This document shows, piece after piece, positions 19,287 through 29,277 of a stretch of 64,000 nt of DNA. The DNA is taken from positions 1 to 64,000 of the forward strand of contig CAYUIQ010000010.1 of NCBI GenBank assembly GCA_964444795.1, in the 5' to 3' direction. Origin of the DNA: JABMRP01 sp964444795 (GTDB lineage: Bacteria > Planctomycetota > Planctomycetia > Pirellulales > Thermoguttaceae). Made by a program: the position numbers and the translations under genes. The notes beneath the pieces are model-generated. The model saw nothing but the letters and a program-made list of their open reading frames with translations. It was not told where the DNA came from and ran no database searches. The stretch's first letter is position 1. Each line of letters starts with the position of its first letter.

Positions 19287-19895
19287 TCAAAAGGATCGTT
19301 GGGCGACAACACGCGACTTCAGGTGATTGCAGCGGAGATCTTTCGTTACCTCTACGCTGCTATCATCAGCCTGGTAGTTGAGAATATCAGCGTGGTTTTC
19401 CGTAACCCTCTGGCAGTTCTCTCTGGCACCTTCTGCAATCTGATTCGCCGGAAGCCGAGCAAGAATGGCCAATTCACCGAGGATCTGCCATGCGGGGAAC
19501 ACTCGCAAGCGATTCTCGCCTTCCCAGAACCTCGCCAGGATCTTGGCTATCAGTTCCGAGAGCTGCTCTTGCGAGCCGGTCAAATTGGCGTGTCTCTGAT
19601 CGACGTCATTGACGCCGGTATCACCATATGCGTCTCCATCAATCCCAATGCCTGCCTGATCGCAGTCATCTCGCGTGAGACACACCCCAAATAGCTTCTC
19701 GGATTTCTTTGGGCAGTTTGTTTGAAAGAAGGCGGCAACACTCCGCAGTTTCTCGACTTCGCTATCCACGGCGAACACGCTTACCGAAAGGTCACTCTTC
19801 TTGACTCCCGCATCGAAGTATTTCAGTAACACCCCGAGTGATGGCTCGTTTCCGTACCAGCTCCCGGGGTTGCCTGAAAAAATGCGCAGATACAT
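19287..19895 (-). CDS. Hypothetical protein, third gene of an accessory cassette
   Basis: 202 aa, not recognised. No signal peptide or membrane segment. The N-terminal third (MYLRIFSGNPGSWYGNEPSL) looks globular. The C-terminal half is helical (QEQLSELIAKILARFWEGE...). Base composition is less GC-rich than the sulfatase upstream. It follows the HEAT-like gene by 26 nt on the same strand, so it is probably the last gene of a three-gene transcript. No homology could be tested. Confidence 0.55.
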   Translation of the reverse strand: MYLRIFSGNPGSWYGNEPSLGVLLKYFDAGVKKSDLSVSVFAVDSEVEKLRSVAAFFQTNCPKKSEKLFGVCLTRDDCDQAGIGIDGDAYGDTGVNDVDQRHANLTGSQEQLSELIAKILARFWEGENRLRVFPAWQILGELAILARLPANQIAEGARENCQRVTENHADILNYQADDSSVEVTKDLRCNHLKSRVVAQRSF

Positions 19896-19921
19896 AAAGC
19901 CACTACCCCGGGTCGAAGATC

Positions 19922-20635
19922 CTACTGCATGTCAAGGAGCCGTTGACGGGCTTCTTCGCGAACGTCGTCGTCAGAGTCGTCTGTCAGTGACTCTAGAACA
20001 GCTCGCCTGTCGCCAGCGGACAGACCGGCCAAGTTGTCAAGAATCGCAAGTCGCACGATAGGATCCGGGTGAGTAGCCAACTCACCCAAGGCGGTAGCGC
20101 GCGCGGTTGAAGAAACGCCGTCGCAATGCGCGATCAGCCGGACAAACAGCTCACACTCCGGTTGTTTCGACGCGGCCAGTTCCTTCAGTACGGGCCAGGC
20201 CTCCTCTCCAAAGTCCTCCAATAGCGATGCGGTCAGCAACAGGCATCTTTCTTGGCCTGTTGCCTCATATTGGTGAAACCCCACCTTGCAGACGGCTTCT
20301 GGCGTCGAATCACGCCTGATTAGATCGAAGAGTGAGTTTCGGACAGCCACCCCTACGTCAACAAGCGCCGGAAACAGCACCTCGGTGAAGCTGTGCTCTC
20401 TCTTGCGTAACGTCACACCAACTTGCTCACCCCCCCAAGGACAAGGAGCGGTCGAAGACAGAATGGGCTCCCATTCGGCGGCATACATCTCGTTATTGCT
20501 GCGCAGAGACTCCTTGTCTTCCAGGGAACTGCCGTACATGACCTGGTGTGCCGTCTCGCTTGGGCTAGACGACGTGAAGTAGTCGTCCTTAATGAGAGGC
20601 CTCTTACCACGCGGGTTGACTTCTCCGACGCTCAT
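19922..20635 (-). CDS. Hypothetical protein with C-terminal HEAT-like repeats
   Basis: 237 aa, middle gene of the cassette. The N-terminal 90 residues are unrecognised (MSVGEVNPRGKRPLIKDDY). The C-terminal 120 show HEAT/ARM-like helical pairs: RATALGELATHPDPIVRLAI and AVLESLTDDSDDDVREEARQ. Such repeats normally bind other proteins. Upstream AAGTGAGGATAAAGG supplies a ribosome-binding site, and the previous gene ends 9 nt away. Predicted cytoplasmic. Function unknown. Confidence 0.6.
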   Translation of the reverse strand: MSVGEVNPRGKRPLIKDDYFTSSSPSETAHQVMYGSSLEDKESLRSNNEMYAAEWEPILSSTAPCPWGGEQVGVTLRKREHSFTEVLFPALVDVGVAVRNSLFDLIRRDSTPEAVCKVGFHQYEATGQERCLLLTASLLEDFGEEAWPVLKELAASKQPECELFVRLIAHCDGVSSTARATALGELATHPDPIVRLAILDNLAGLSAGDRRAVLESLTDDSDDDVREEARQRLLDMQ

Positions 20636-20644
20636 CCTTTATCC

Positions 20645-21376
20645 TCACTTCCTTGAAACGTACGCTTTTGCAGCTTCCAGGTCTTTCAGGGCCCCTTCCA
20701 GCGCGTCAATCATTCTGCGAAGCTGGGACTCCTCGCACTGGAAGTCGAAGGACTCATGATGTCCCGAATCACGGCTTACCTTGACTAAGATGACTGGTAC
20801 GAACGACACGCACTCCGGTTTATAGTCCCCAATCTGGTCGTTCAGCCCAGCGCCAAATGGTCTCTTGATGACGGCTCGCAAATCGACAAGGGTCGTACAC
20901 CCCGTATAGCTGGGCAGCAACCTGGAGGCATGAAACTTCTCGAGTCTTCGTCTGTTATCTTGCTGCACGATTTCCAGAAACTTGGTGAGGAAAACGCTTG
21001 CCGATTCCTCGTCCTCTGGCAGCAGCCCAAGTTCCTTCAGGTCTTTGAGAAAATCACTCGCTGTGTCACTAACCGGATTCCACTGACGATAGATAAACAG
21101 GAGGAGCTTAATGACTCTCAAGATGTTTGCCGCATTACCGCCCAGTTCACTAATACGACTGACGGCTTCGTCGGTAGCCTTCTTCTGCTCTCCAGTCGTC
21201 TGCGTCTTGTATATGCCAGGGATATCGGAAAGAAGGGCGGTCCCTTGCTCTTCGGTCACTTCCTCCCACAGGAGTGGAAAGTCGTCCCGAAACTCCTTCG
21301 GAAGATCCGCAAACTGATTGAAAATGGCGGTTCTCATAAACCTATCCGTGAATCGTCCAAAATAGTACCGAGCCAA
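20645..21376 (-). CDS. Hypothetical helical protein, first gene of an accessory cassette
   Basis: 243 aa, not recognised. The N-terminal 130 residues are predicted mostly helical (FRDDFPLLWEEVTEEQ, EAVSRISELGGNAANILRVI). A middle section follows, then strands and a long amphipathic helix at the C-terminus (FDFQCEESQLRRMIDALEGA). That strand-helix ending loosely resembles the COMM domain, but this is only a pattern match. No signal peptide. Start alternatives are ATG 21376 and ATG 21337. It leads the cassette and would be transcribed from the 21.4-21.8 kb spacer. Confidence 0.55.
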   Translation of the reverse strand: MARYYFGRFTDRFMRTAIFNQFADLPKEFRDDFPLLWEEVTEEQGTALLSDIPGIYKTQTTGEQKKATDEAVSRISELGGNAANILRVIKLLLFIYRQWNPVSDTASDFLKDLKELGLLPEDEESASVFLTKFLEIVQQDNRRRLEKFHASRLLPSYTGCTTLVDLRAVIKRPFGAGLNDQIGDYKPECVSFVPVILVKVSRDSGHHESFDFQCEESQLRRMIDALEGALKDLEAAKAYVSRK

Positions 21377-21785
21377 TCTTCAAATCGGCCGTGAAACGAC
21401 GCACAATTGCAGCCAATCACGGAATAATACCCGAAAGGCTGCCATACATCCACCTCTCCGCCTCCAGACGCAGGACACAACGAGCATCCGCAACCGGGTA
21501 AGCCGGATGGTCTCGACACGAACATCCAACGTCTCTATTCTATCACCCCCTCGCTTGTGGGGCAACCGAGAGAGTGGAGCCACTTCTGAAAGAACGATCG
21601 TTTCCCGGCTTTACGCTTTGCCGAACAGGCTCGACCCACAATTCAGAACCCCTCTAATGACGGGCATGAATGGCGAATTCGCCGCCTCGGCGATATATGA
21701 AGGGGGGGGTGCCCGTGATGCCCGCCTTATACTCGCGAGATGCCAATGCCGCCCAACCTTCTCGCTCCAGCGAGTTCCCCCCGTC
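21377..21785. other. Spacer between the accessory cassette and the sugar importer
   Basis: 409 nt without a supportable gene. It should hold the promoter of the minus-strand cassette, but no convincing -35/-10 pair was found. Nothing else recognised. Confidence 0.4.
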
Positions 21786-22808
21786 TCACCGCCGCCGGGC
21801 CAAAACGCCGTTGATCACCAAAGCGACCATCAGCACGATGCCGAGAAGCATTTGTCGGGCGAGGTCGTCGATCCAGTTGATTTTGTAGAGGCCGACCTTG
21901 AGCACGGTGAAGGTGAGCACGCCGACGGCCGTCTTGCCCATGCCGCCTTCGCCGCCGAAGAGACTGGTTCCGCCCAGCACGACACAGGCCACGGAGCTGA
22001 GCAGCAGGGCTTTGTTCTGGTCCAGCGTGACGTTGCCCATGCGTCCCGAGTTGACCAGTCCGCCCAGCCCGGCGGTGACCGCGCAGATGGCCAGGCAGAC
22101 GGCGATGGTCCAGGCCGTTCGCACACCGGCCAGCCGAGCCGCCTCGCGATTGCCGCCGGTCATGTAGACGTAGCGTCCGAAACGCGTGTGCTGGAGCACG
22201 ACATGGCCGACGATGAACACGGCCACCGCCAGCATCGCGCTATAGGGGAGCGTGAATCGACCGGTCAGTTCCAGTCCCTCGTTGCCGATCGTGCGAAACA
22301 CTCCGGGGATCTTGACCATCTCGCTCTGGGTCAAGTACTTGGCCAGACCCTCGGCGATGAACATCATGGCCAGCGTGATGATGAAGCTGGGCAGCCGCGA
22401 CCAAACGGTCAACACGCCCGAGAGGAATCCCAAGGCCAGGCAACTGGCAAGCGCCAAGAAAATGGTCAGGGCGACCATGCCGTCCGAGACCGTGCCGTCG
22501 CGTGCGATGGCCCAGTTCTCGAAGAGCCAGCCGCACAGGCAGGCCGACCACAAGGCCATCATGCCCACCGACAGATCGATCTCGGCGCAGAGCAACACGT
22601 AGGTCAGCCCCGCCGCGACAATAGCCATCGCCGCGCCTTGCTGGAGAACGAACACCAGCGTGGCGGGGCTCAAGAATCCGGGCGCGGCAATCGTGAAGAA
22701 CAAAACCAGCACCGCCAGGCTGATCAGCGGCGCGAGGTCGCGGGCTTCCCAACGAGCCGTCAGACGTTTCGACAGGGAATCGGACCGGTCATTCTTAGAT
22801 CTATTCAT
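21786..22808 (-). CDS. Sugar ABC transporter permease (RbsC-type)
   Basis: 340 aa. A multi-span inner-membrane protein (about 8-9 hydrophobic segments, for example LAPLISLAVLVLFFTIAAPG and MLLGIVLMVALVING) of the BPD_transp_2 family, the permease of ribose-type importers. The family motif GGNREAARLAG (cytoplasmic loop that contacts the ATPase) and GGTSLFGGEGG are clear. It begins 6 nt after the ATPase gene ends, as the last gene of the binding protein-ATPase-permease operon. Confidence 0.93.
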   Translation of the reverse strand: MNRSKNDRSDSLSKRLTARWEARDLAPLISLAVLVLFFTIAAPGFLSPATLVFVLQQGAAMAIVAAGLTYVLLCAEIDLSVGMMALWSACLCGWLFENWAIARDGTVSDGMVALTIFLALASCLALGFLSGVLTVWSRLPSFIITLAMMFIAEGLAKYLTQSEMVKIPGVFRTIGNEGLELTGRFTLPYSAMLAVAVFIVGHVVLQHTRFGRYVYMTGGNREAARLAGVRTAWTIAVCLAICAVTAGLGGLVNSGRMGNVTLDQNKALLLSSVACVVLGGTSLFGGEGGMGKTAVGVLTFTVLKVGLYKINWIDDLARQMLLGIVLMVALVINGVLARRR

Positions 22809-22814
22809 AAGCGT

Positions 22815-24329
22815 TTACGCATAGCGCATGAGGGTTGCTTTATCGACCTGCGTGTCGGCGAATTCCCGAGTCACGCGGCCGCGGCTCATCACCATAATCC
22901 GGTCGGCGTACGTTAGCAGCATCTCCGGCTCGGCCGAACAGAGGACCACGGCCAGCCCCTGCTCTTTGAGTTCGACGACCAACCGCATCACCTCGTCTTT
23001 GGCACCCACGTCCATGCCGCGAGTCGGTTCTTCCAACAGCAGTACGCGCATCGGCCCCATCAGCCAGCGGGCCATGATCGTCTTCTGCTGGTTGCCACCG
23101 GAGAGATTTCCCGCCGCCATGCGCGGGTCGTCGACCCTGCATCCAACGCGTTTGAGGATCGCACCAGCCGCGGCGATTTCCTTCTCGGCCCACAGCCAGT
23201 GGCCGGTTGCGCGACCCAGGTGTGCCAGGGTAACGTTCTTGTAGATCTCGGCCTTGGGGAAGAGGCTCTTCGCGCGATCGGCGGCCATCATGGCGACGCC
23301 CCGGCTCACGGCGGAACGCGGACGACCCGGTGCCAGCGGCTTGTCGTCCAGGAGCACCTCTCCCTCGTCGGCACGGTTAGCTCCGGCCAGCGTGTGGACC
23401 AGTTCCTGATGTCCCGCTCCGACGAACCCATAAAGCCCCAGACACTCGCCCGGCGAAACCTCGAAATCGACGTTGTCGAAAGCGCCGGCCAGCGACAGGC
23501 CTTGCACCCGAAAGACGGGCGGACGGTCCGCTGGTGGTTGCAGCGTGGCGCCCGAGGCGTATCCGTCTTCGGTCTCTTCTATCTCGTGTCCCAGCATGGC
23601 CCGGATCACGTCGTGTTTGTCCAGCGTGTTCTTTTCGGCGGTTTCCAGTCGCCGGCCGTTGCGCAGGATCGTCACCCGATCGCAGATCTCCAACACGTCT
23701 TCAATGAAATGGCTGATAAAGACAATGGCCACACGCCGATGGCGCAGCCGCCGAATCAACTCGAACAGCCGCCGCGTTTCCGGTGGGCTCAGCGCGCTGG
23801 TCGGCTCGTCGAGAATGAGCACGCGGGCGCCGCTGTGAATACCTCGTGCGATCTCGACCATCTGCCGAATCACCAGCGGAAAACTATCCAGGCGGCGGGT
23901 GACGTCGACGTCGATCTCCAATTCGGCCAGATGGCTCCGTGCCGCGGTATGCATGGCCGGCCAGTCGATGCGGCCGAACCGGGCGACCGGCTGCCGGCCG
24001 AGAAAGAGGTTCTCGGCCACCGAGAGTTGTCCCACGCCGGAAAGCTCCTGATAGACCATGGCGATTCCCCGCGCCAACGCGGCCTGTGGAGTGGCCAACC
24101 GCGCGACTCGCCCGTCCAGGAGCACGGTTCCCGAGTGGTCGGGCAACACGCCGGCGAGGATCTTCATCAGCGTGCTCTTACCCGCCCCGTTGCAGCCCAC
24201 CAGACCGTGGACTTCGCCGGCTCGCAGCGTGAAGTCGACGTCCTTCAAAGCCGTTACCGGACCGAATCGCTTGCCGATGCGGCGGCATTCCAACAGCGGG
24301 GCGGTGGTATCGGTCGAAGTGGCCGTCAT
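22815..24329 (-). CDS. Sugar ABC transporter ATP-binding protein with two ATPase domains (RbsA-type)
   Basis: 504 aa, the normal length for RbsA/MglA proteins. ATPase domain 1 has Walker A GCNGAGKS and Walker B VLILDEPTSAL; its signature motif is degenerate, as is common in the family. Domain 2 has the degenerate Walker A GFVGAGHQE, an intact signature LSGGNQQK and Walker B LLLEEPTRGMD. The frame is open upstream to 24725, but that part overlaps the binding-protein gene. ATG 24329 overlaps that gene's stop by 4 nt (ATGA). Energises sugar import with the permease. Confidence 0.94.
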   Translation of the reverse strand: MTATSTDTTAPLLECRRIGKRFGPVTALKDVDFTLRAGEVHGLVGCNGAGKSTLMKILAGVLPDHSGTVLLDGRVARLATPQAALARGIAMVYQELSGVGQLSVAENLFLGRQPVARFGRIDWPAMHTAARSHLAELEIDVDVTRRLDSFPLVIRQMVEIARGIHSGARVLILDEPTSALSPPETRRLFELIRRLRHRRVAIVFISHFIEDVLEICDRVTILRNGRRLETAEKNTLDKHDVIRAMLGHEIEETEDGYASGATLQPPADRPPVFRVQGLSLAGAFDNVDFEVSPGECLGLYGFVGAGHQELVHTLAGANRADEGEVLLDDKPLAPGRPRSAVSRGVAMMAADRAKSLFPKAEIYKNVTLAHLGRATGHWLWAEKEIAAAGAILKRVGCRVDDPRMAAGNLSGGNQQKTIMARWLMGPMRVLLLEEPTRGMDVGAKDEVMRLVVELKEQGLAVVLCSAEPEMLLTYADRIMVMSRGRVTREFADTQVDKATLMRYA

Positions 24330-25396
24330 ATTAGGCAATGCTTGGGGTTGCTCATGTAGAACATGGCATCCAGGTTGCCGGACTCCGGAGATACCAGCGG
24401 GCTGGGCAACACGATTTCCAGCGGCACGTCTTCGACCTTTTCCTCGTTGCGGGCGATGAAGTGTCCGAGGAAGAGTGAGGTGACGTGTACCAGGCACGCG
24501 GGGTTCACGGTGGTCGCCGCCAGCAACCCGTCGCGCACGCCCTCCAGCCCGTTGGTCTGTCCGTCGACCCCGGTGACCACCATCTTCTCGTGCGGAGTTC
24601 CCTTGACGGCGGAAACGCAGGCCAGGGCCATGTCGTCGTTGTGGAAGAAGGCCCCGGCTATCGGTTCGCTCTGGCCCAGAAAAAGTTCGAACTGATCGCG
24701 GGCCTTCTCCAGGTCCCAGTCGCACCAGCGCACACCGTCGGTGGGGTCCTTGGCGTTGTCGTCGACGCCGGCTACCTTGACGTCCGGGTACTTCTTGACG
24801 ATGTTCATGAACCCCTGGTTTCGATCGCGGGCGCCGCTATGGGCACTCTCGCCGCCGATGTGGATCACCGTGCCGCGGCCGCCGATCTTGTCCATCAGAT
24901 ATTGCGTACTACTCTCGGCCATGGCCACGTGGTCGGGCGTAACCTGGCACCAAACGCCCGCCTCGCGCAACCGCTCGCGCTCTACCAGCAGCGTGTCCAT
25001 CGAGATGACCGGGATCCCTCGATCGCGCAGCCGCTTGGTCGGCTCTTCCAGGGCGTTGGTCTGATTGGCCTGAAAGCAGCAGAAGTCCCACGGCTCGTCG
25101 ACGATCAGGTCGAGCTTGTCTCGCTGTATCTGCGTATTATACTCGCCGTCGTACCAGACGACCTCGATGTTGAGCATATTGCCCCACAGCTCGGCGGCGT
25201 CTTTACCCAACTTACACCAGGTGCCCTGCAAGCCGCCGTTGGAAAAGGCGGCCCGAAGCCGGCGTTCGGTTCCCGAGCCCGATTGCCCCGACCCCCGGCA
25301 ACCGGGCAACAGGGCGCCCAAACCCAATCCGGTTCCCGCGGCAGCCTGCTTGAGAAATCCCCGCCGCGATGGCTGGCCCGTCTGTCGACGTGTCAT
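24326..25396 (-). CDS. Sugar ABC transporter substrate-binding lipoprotein (Tat signal)
   Basis: 356 aa, type 1 periplasmic binding-protein fold (Peripla_BP_4). The N-terminus has a twin-arginine motif (RRGFLK) and then a lipobox (LLPGC), so it is probably a Tat-exported lipoprotein. The ligand-binding lobes show VDEPWDFCCFQAN, GIPVISMDT and FFHNDDMALACVSA. Sugar specificity cannot be read from the sequence. First gene of a three-gene importer operon; a good promoter lies upstream (25439-25467). Confidence 0.93.
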   Translation of the reverse strand: MTRRQTGQPSRRGFLKQAAAGTGLGLGALLPGCRGSGQSGSGTERRLRAAFSNGGLQGTWCKLGKDAAELWGNMLNIEVVWYDGEYNTQIQRDKLDLIVDEPWDFCCFQANQTNALEEPTKRLRDRGIPVISMDTLLVERERLREAGVWCQVTPDHVAMAESSTQYLMDKIGGRGTVIHIGGESAHSGARDRNQGFMNIVKKYPDVKVAGVDDNAKDPTDGVRWCDWDLEKARDQFELFLGQSEPIAGAFFHNDDMALACVSAVKGTPHEKMVVTGVDGQTNGLEGVRDGLLAATTVNPACLVHVTSLFLGHFIARNEEKVEDVPLEIVLPSPLVSPESGNLDAMFYMSNPKHCLI

Positions 25397-25438
25397 GTGA
25401 ATGCTCCTCGATTCCCGCGTGGTCCATGGCTACCCGTG

Positions 25439-25467
25439 ATGATAGACACTGGGCCAAGTCCGTGCAA
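25439..25467 (-). promoter_or_regulatory. Promoter of the sugar importer operon
   Basis: On the minus strand TTGCAC (25467-25462), a 17-nt spacer and TATCAT (25444-25439) precede the binding-protein ATG (25396) by about 42 nt. Confidence 0.55.
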
Positions 25468-25500
25468 GCGCCCGGGGACCAACGGGTGCCGCCCCTTGTC

Positions 25501-26492
<992 letters not shown>

Positions 26493-26496
<4 letters not shown>

Positions 26497-27311
26497 GAGG
26501 ACTCTCCTCCCGGGGTGTGCGGCACGACAACCGGCAGCGGAGCCTGTGGATGATCGACTAGCACTAGCGACGTGCCGTAGATGCGACGCAGCACCTCGGG
26601 CGTCATCAGGGCCTCGGGGGTGTCGGAGAAAACGACCTCTCCCTCGCGCAGGGCGACGATCCGGTGGCTTTCCAGCGCGGCGATGTTGACGTCGTGGGTC
26701 ACCGCCAGCACGGCCACGCCCGACTCGGCGTTTACGCGGACCAACAGATCGCGTATCTCGGCCTGACGGCGGTAATCGAGAAACGTCGTCGGCTCGTCCA
26801 GCAGCAGAATGTCGGCTCCCTGGGCCAGCGCGGCCGCAACGTAAACCTTCTGCCGCTCGCCCCCGCTGAGTGTGTCCAACTGCCGCTCGGCGAACTGGCG
26901 CGTGTCGGTCAACTCCATCGCATGGGCCACGGCCTGACGATCTTCGCGGCCGATCGACGAGAAGGGACTCAAATGGGGGTAACGGCCCATGAGCACAAAC
27001 TGTTCGACGGTAAAAGGAAACACCCGGCCGTCGGCCTGGGGGACGTAGCTGATCAGCCGCGCGAGTTCCTTCTGGCGATAGCTTTCCAGGGGGCGCCCGG
27101 CGATTTCGATCCGGCCGGTGCCGCCGATGAGAATCCGATCGATGCACTTCAGCAGCGTCGTCTTGCCCGCTCCGTTGGGGCCGACGATTGATACATACTG
27201 GCCCCGTGACACGGAAAAGGACACGTCGCGCAGGATCTGCTTCTTCCCCAGACGGAACGAGAAATCAGAGACGCGGATAATCGTGTCGGGCGTCATGGCG
27301 CTGGGAGTCAT
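26493..27311 (-). CDS. BtuD/FecE-type ABC transporter ATP-binding protein
   Basis: 272 aa. Walker A GPNGAGKTT, Q-loop YVPQ, signature LSGGERQK, Walker B ILLLDEPTTFLD and H-loop VTHD are all intact. ATG 27311 overlaps the stop of the binding-protein gene (ATGA), and ATG 27296 is a possible alternative. The open frame extends to 27452 but overlaps the neighbour. Partner of the permease next to it. Confidence 0.93.
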
Positions 27312-28219
27312 TGCGTTGGGTCGGGGTGCAACAGTGCGGACAGTTTTTCCAGCAGCAGAATGAAACGCGGACCGGGAACGAGGGCGAAATCGTTGTCGAC
27401 CACGTAGACGCGCTCGTGGGCCACGGCGCTGGCTTCGCGTATCGCCTGCCAATCGGAAAGGATCTTGTCCCGGCCGTGCTTCTTCACATGGTCGGGGAAG
27501 ACCAGATCGATGATTACGTCTGGGTCGATATGCAGAATTCCCTCGGGCGAAATGACCGGATAGCGGCCCAAGCCCGCGGGACAGGCGTTTGTGCCGCCGG
27601 CCAGTTCGATCATCCGGTCGAAGTAGCCGTCGGAACCGGCGACGAAGACGTCTTCCACCGTGCCGGCGGCCAAAGTGCGGCCTACCGAGATCATCACCCG
27701 CTGGCGCGGCAATCCGGCGGTCCGTCGGCGAATCTTCTCCATGCGGCCGTTGATATCGGCCAGCAGTTGTCCCGCGGTCTCATCCGCGTCGCAGACGCGC
27801 CCGATCGTGGAAATCGATTCCAGCACGCCTTCGATGTCCTTATGGCGCACGACCAGCGTGGCGATACCCAGCGAATTCAACGCCCGCCGTGATTCTTCTT
27901 GTTCGACCAGCAGGATCACCAGGTCGGGCCGCAGGGCCACGATCGCCTCGAAGTTGGGATCGAAATGCCCGCCGACGCGGTCCTTCTCGGCCACCTCGGG
28001 CGGATAGGTGCAGTAACGCGTCACGCCGACCACTCGATCACCCAATCCCAGGGCGAATAGCGTTTCGGTTACGCTGGGGGCCATGCTGACGATCCGTCGG
28101 CAGTCCTCTGGCGCCGGAGGAGCCACCGGGCCGGTCGACCCGTCGAGCGACTCCTTGGCCAAATGGCTGCCCACGAAAACCAGCACGACGATCGCGACGA
28201 GGGCGATTTTGGTTTTCAT
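27308..28219 (-). CDS. BtuF/FecB-type metal-chelate substrate-binding protein
   Basis: 303 aa, class III periplasmic binding protein. ATG 28219 starts a hydrophobic leader (MKTKIALVAIVVLVFVGSHL) that may be a signal peptide or an anchor. The family core is RIVSMAPSVTETLFALGLGD, then VVGVTRYCTYPPE, LRPDLVILL and a late HERVYVVDNDF. This resembles cobalamin-binding BtuF most, but iron-siderophore binding is also possible. No cobalamin riboswitch was seen upstream. First gene of the importer operon. Confidence 0.88.
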   Translation of the reverse strand: MKTKIALVAIVVLVFVGSHLAKESLDGSTGPVAPPAPEDCRRIVSMAPSVTETLFALGLGDRVVGVTRYCTYPPEVAEKDRVGGHFDPNFEAIVALRPDLVILLVEQEESRRALNSLGIATLVVRHKDIEGVLESISTIGRVCDADETAGQLLADINGRMEKIRRRTAGLPRQRVMISVGRTLAAGTVEDVFVAGSDGYFDRMIELAGGTNACPAGLGRYPVISPEGILHIDPDVIIDLVFPDHVKKHGRDKILSDWQAIREASAVAHERVYVVDNDFALVPGPRFILLLEKLSALLHPDPTQ

Positions 28220-28255
28220 GGGCGTTTTCAACGGCCTAGGAACGCGTTCTGAGAT

Positions 28256-28333
28256 TTGTACGATGGGCTTCCCAGCCCGTCGATTCAGTTCGGGCACGCC
28301 GGAATTCGACGGGCTGGGAAGCCCATCATACAA
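28256..28333. repeat. Large inverted repeat (REP-like) between divergent operons
   Basis: Arms 28256-28284 and 28304-28333 match over about 29 bases with one substitution and one indel. The shared core is ATGGGCTTCCCAGCCCGTCG; the loop is about 20 nt. It lies just upstream of the btuF-like gene and could act as a transcription barrier between this operon and lutABC. It looks like an intergenic palindromic repeat; copy number elsewhere cannot be judged here. Confidence 0.65.
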
Positions 28334-28497
28334 GGCCACCCGTCGAGCCATGATACCATGCCCCGCGGGCCGGATGTAGGCCCGCGTGTCGATTCCCGGG
28401 GGTCGGGCGGTGGTCAGTCGGGGCGGTAAGCGGTATAACGACACAGAGGCCGATTCCCGATTTCCCGTTGATCCCTTTCCCAACCCCATCCGGCACG

Positions 28498-29271
28498 ATG
28501 ATCCGACTTGAGCAAAGTTCGCCGCCACGGTGGAAGTATCCCGCGTACGAGCCGGGGGAACCGGTGGCCCTGTTCATCCCCTGTTACGTCGACCAGTTTT
28601 TCCCCGAGGCGGCTCGAGCCACCGCCGGGTTGCTCGCCCGACGGGATGTCCCCACCGTCTTTCCGAAAGAGCAAACCTGTTGTGGCCAGCCGGCGTTCAA
28701 CTCGGGCTACTGGGAAGACGCGCGAAAGGTCGTTCGCCACTTCTGCGACACGTTTGCCGACTACCGGTGGATTGTGTGTCCGTCGGGTTCATGCACGGCG
28801 ATGTGCCGGGTCTTTTTCGGACAGGTCGATCCCGACCCGCGCGTGGTGGAGATCGGTCGGCGGGTCGTCGAGTTGACCGAGTTTCTCGTCGAAGTGTTGG
28901 GCGTGACGGACACCGGTGCCCGATTCCCCCATAAGGTAACCCTGCACAACGGCTGCCACACGCGGCGCGAGCTGGGCGTGATCGATCCGCCGGTGAAGTT
29001 GCTGGGGGCCGTTCGCGATATCGAGTACGTGGAGATGCCCGACGTGGAAGATTGTTGCGGCTTCGGGGGCACCTTCAGCGTGAAGATGCCCGGCACCTCG
29101 CTGGCCATGGGCCGCACCAAGGTGCAAAATATCGTGGCCAGCGGCGCGGAGGTCGTGGTGTCGCCCGACTCCAGTTGCCTGATGCACATCGGCGGAATGC
29201 TCCGCCACAACCCGGCTACAAGTCACATCCAGACCAAGCACATCGCCGAAATCTTGGTCGCGGGGGAGTAA
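28498..29271 (+). CDS. lutA: Lactate utilisation protein LutA, cysteine-rich Fe-S oxidoreductase
   Basis: 257 aa. Two CCG domains bind an Fe-S/haterodisulfide-reductase-like cluster: the first has CYVDQFFPEA then TCCGQPAFNSG, the second NGCHTRRELG then DCCGFGGTFS. With LutB and LutC it oxidises L-lactate to pyruvate. ATG 28498 is used; an in-frame TTG at 28468 is possible, and neither has a strong ribosome-binding site. lutB starts 6 nt after the stop. Confidence 0.92.
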   Translation: MIRLEQSSPPRWKYPAYEPGEPVALFIPCYVDQFFPEAARATAGLLARRDVPTVFPKEQTCCGQPAFNSGYWEDARKVVRHFCDTFADYRWIVCPSGSCTAMCRVFFGQVDPDPRVVEIGRRVVELTEFLVEVLGVTDTGARFPHKVTLHNGCHTRRELGVIDPPVKLLGAVRDIEYVEMPDVEDCCGFGGTFSVKMPGTSLAMGRTKVQNIVASGAEVVVSPDSSCLMHIGGMLRHNPATSHIQTKHIAEILVAGE

Positions 29272-29277
29272 ACCGAT

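Noticed and set aside
24330..24725. N-terminal extension of the sugar ATPase
   Set aside because: It runs through the binding-protein gene. The ATPase fold starts normally after ATG 24329, which is coupled by ATGA.
26497..27147. N-terminal extension of the BtuC-type permease
   Set aside because: It overlaps the ATPase gene in another frame. GTG 26496 has a strong ribosome-binding site and gives the normal family length.
28220..28497. Cobalamin riboswitch upstream of the BtuF-type gene
   Set aside because: No B12-box-like sequence or suitable folding was seen; the region is dominated by the inverted repeat.
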